A stretch of 64,000 nt of DNA from JBQTGK01 sp052400665 (GTDB taxonomy: Bacteria > Bacteroidota > Bacteroidia > Bacteroidales > Marinifilaceae), in the NCBI GenBank assembly GCA_052400665.1, contig JBQTGK010000009.1; one strand, given 5' to 3'. The notes under the pieces were generated by a model that saw only the letters and a list, made by a program, of their open reading frames with translations, ran no database searches and was not told the origin of the DNA. Both the position numbers and the translations under genes were made by a program. Of the stretch, positions 63,974 through 64,000 are shown in pieces; the stretch's first letter is position 1, and the number at the start of each line of letters is the position of its first letter.

Positions 63974-63991
63974 TTTACACAGTGGTGTAAA
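63974..63991. promoter_or_regulatory. 18-bp dyad, candidate TetR operator
   Basis: TTTACAC and GTGTAAA form a perfect 7-bp dyad around AGTG. It lies 96 bases after the TetR-type gene, in what may be the promoter region of the next gene, cut by the window end. Confidence 0.45.
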
Positions 63992-64000
63992 TAAATTAAT

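Overview
The window looks like chromosomal DNA from a low-GC member of the Bacteroidota, most likely an anaerobic or marine Marinilabiliales-type bacterium. That placement is inferred from family content: a Bacteroidota putative porin, a fused SecDF, DUF2059, DUF4783, TIGR02757 and a GH171 NamZ-like protein. It is also supported by TAnnTTTG -7 promoter boxes, two of them in perfect TTTG-N19-TATATTTG arrangement. The exact genus cannot be read from the sequence. Nearly all of it is ordinary housekeeping DNA with short operons and clear intrinsic terminators. I see no CRISPR array, prophage or intact insertion sequence.

Layout. 1-376: end of a ribosomal RNA operon (3' end of 23S, then 5S, then a terminator). 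0.5-9.7 kb: an outer-membrane porin, the lytic transglycosylase MltF, a CoA-type Nudix hydrolase, and then on the minus strand an archaeal-type tRNA-dependent amidotransferase pair, gatE-gatD, with DUF2059 and CPBP-protease genes upstream. 9.7-11.5 kb: a breakpoint where an N-terminally truncated glutamate dehydrogenase and an N-terminally truncated, frameshifted PEP/pyruvate-binding gene meet head to head. 11.5-18.4 kb: a membrane-anchored winged-helix regulator divergent from a GH2 glycosidase with a 16-bp palindrome between them, a LolC/E-like permease, a NamZ-like muramidase and a thioredoxin-fold protein. 18.4-29.7 kb: aminotransferase, ValRS, RidA, NDH-2, a secreted His/Tyr-rich protein, glutamine synthetase and an ammonium transporter.

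29.9-37.6 kb: RlmH, a 1233-residue NtrY-like histidine kinase overlapping a metallo-beta-lactamase-fold gene, a NarL-type regulator with a degenerate receiver paired with a hemerythrin/RIC-like protein, and a TPR protein. 37.7-40.0 kb: the GTPases Era and Der. 40.0-44.7 kb: a 237-bp near-palindrome, then a complete riboflavin operon ribD-ribE-ribBA-ribH behind a strong promoter, an FMN riboswitch and a terminator. 44.7-53 kb: an RluB/RsuA-type pseudouridine synthase with a long repetitive tail, GlmM, malate dehydrogenase, an aspartic protease and SecDF. 53-61.8 kb: TatA, a Ca/Na antiporter, a LolD-like ATPase, TIGR02757, TrmN6, a lipoprotein, saccharopine dehydrogenase and MutS. 61.9-64 kb: tRNA-Gly(GCC) and tRNA-Leu(UAA), a stretch with gene remnants, and a TetR regulator.

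Themes. Nitrogen and glutamine handling recurs: GatDE consumes glutamine, GlnA makes it, AmtB imports ammonium, and the glutamate dehydrogenase is broken here. Envelope biogenesis recurs too (MltF, NamZ, LolC/E- and LolD-like, SecDF, TatA). The observations most worth following up are the archaeal-type GatDE in a bacterium, the double-truncation breakpoint at about 10,747, and the co-centred 237-bp palindrome upstream of the riboflavin operon.
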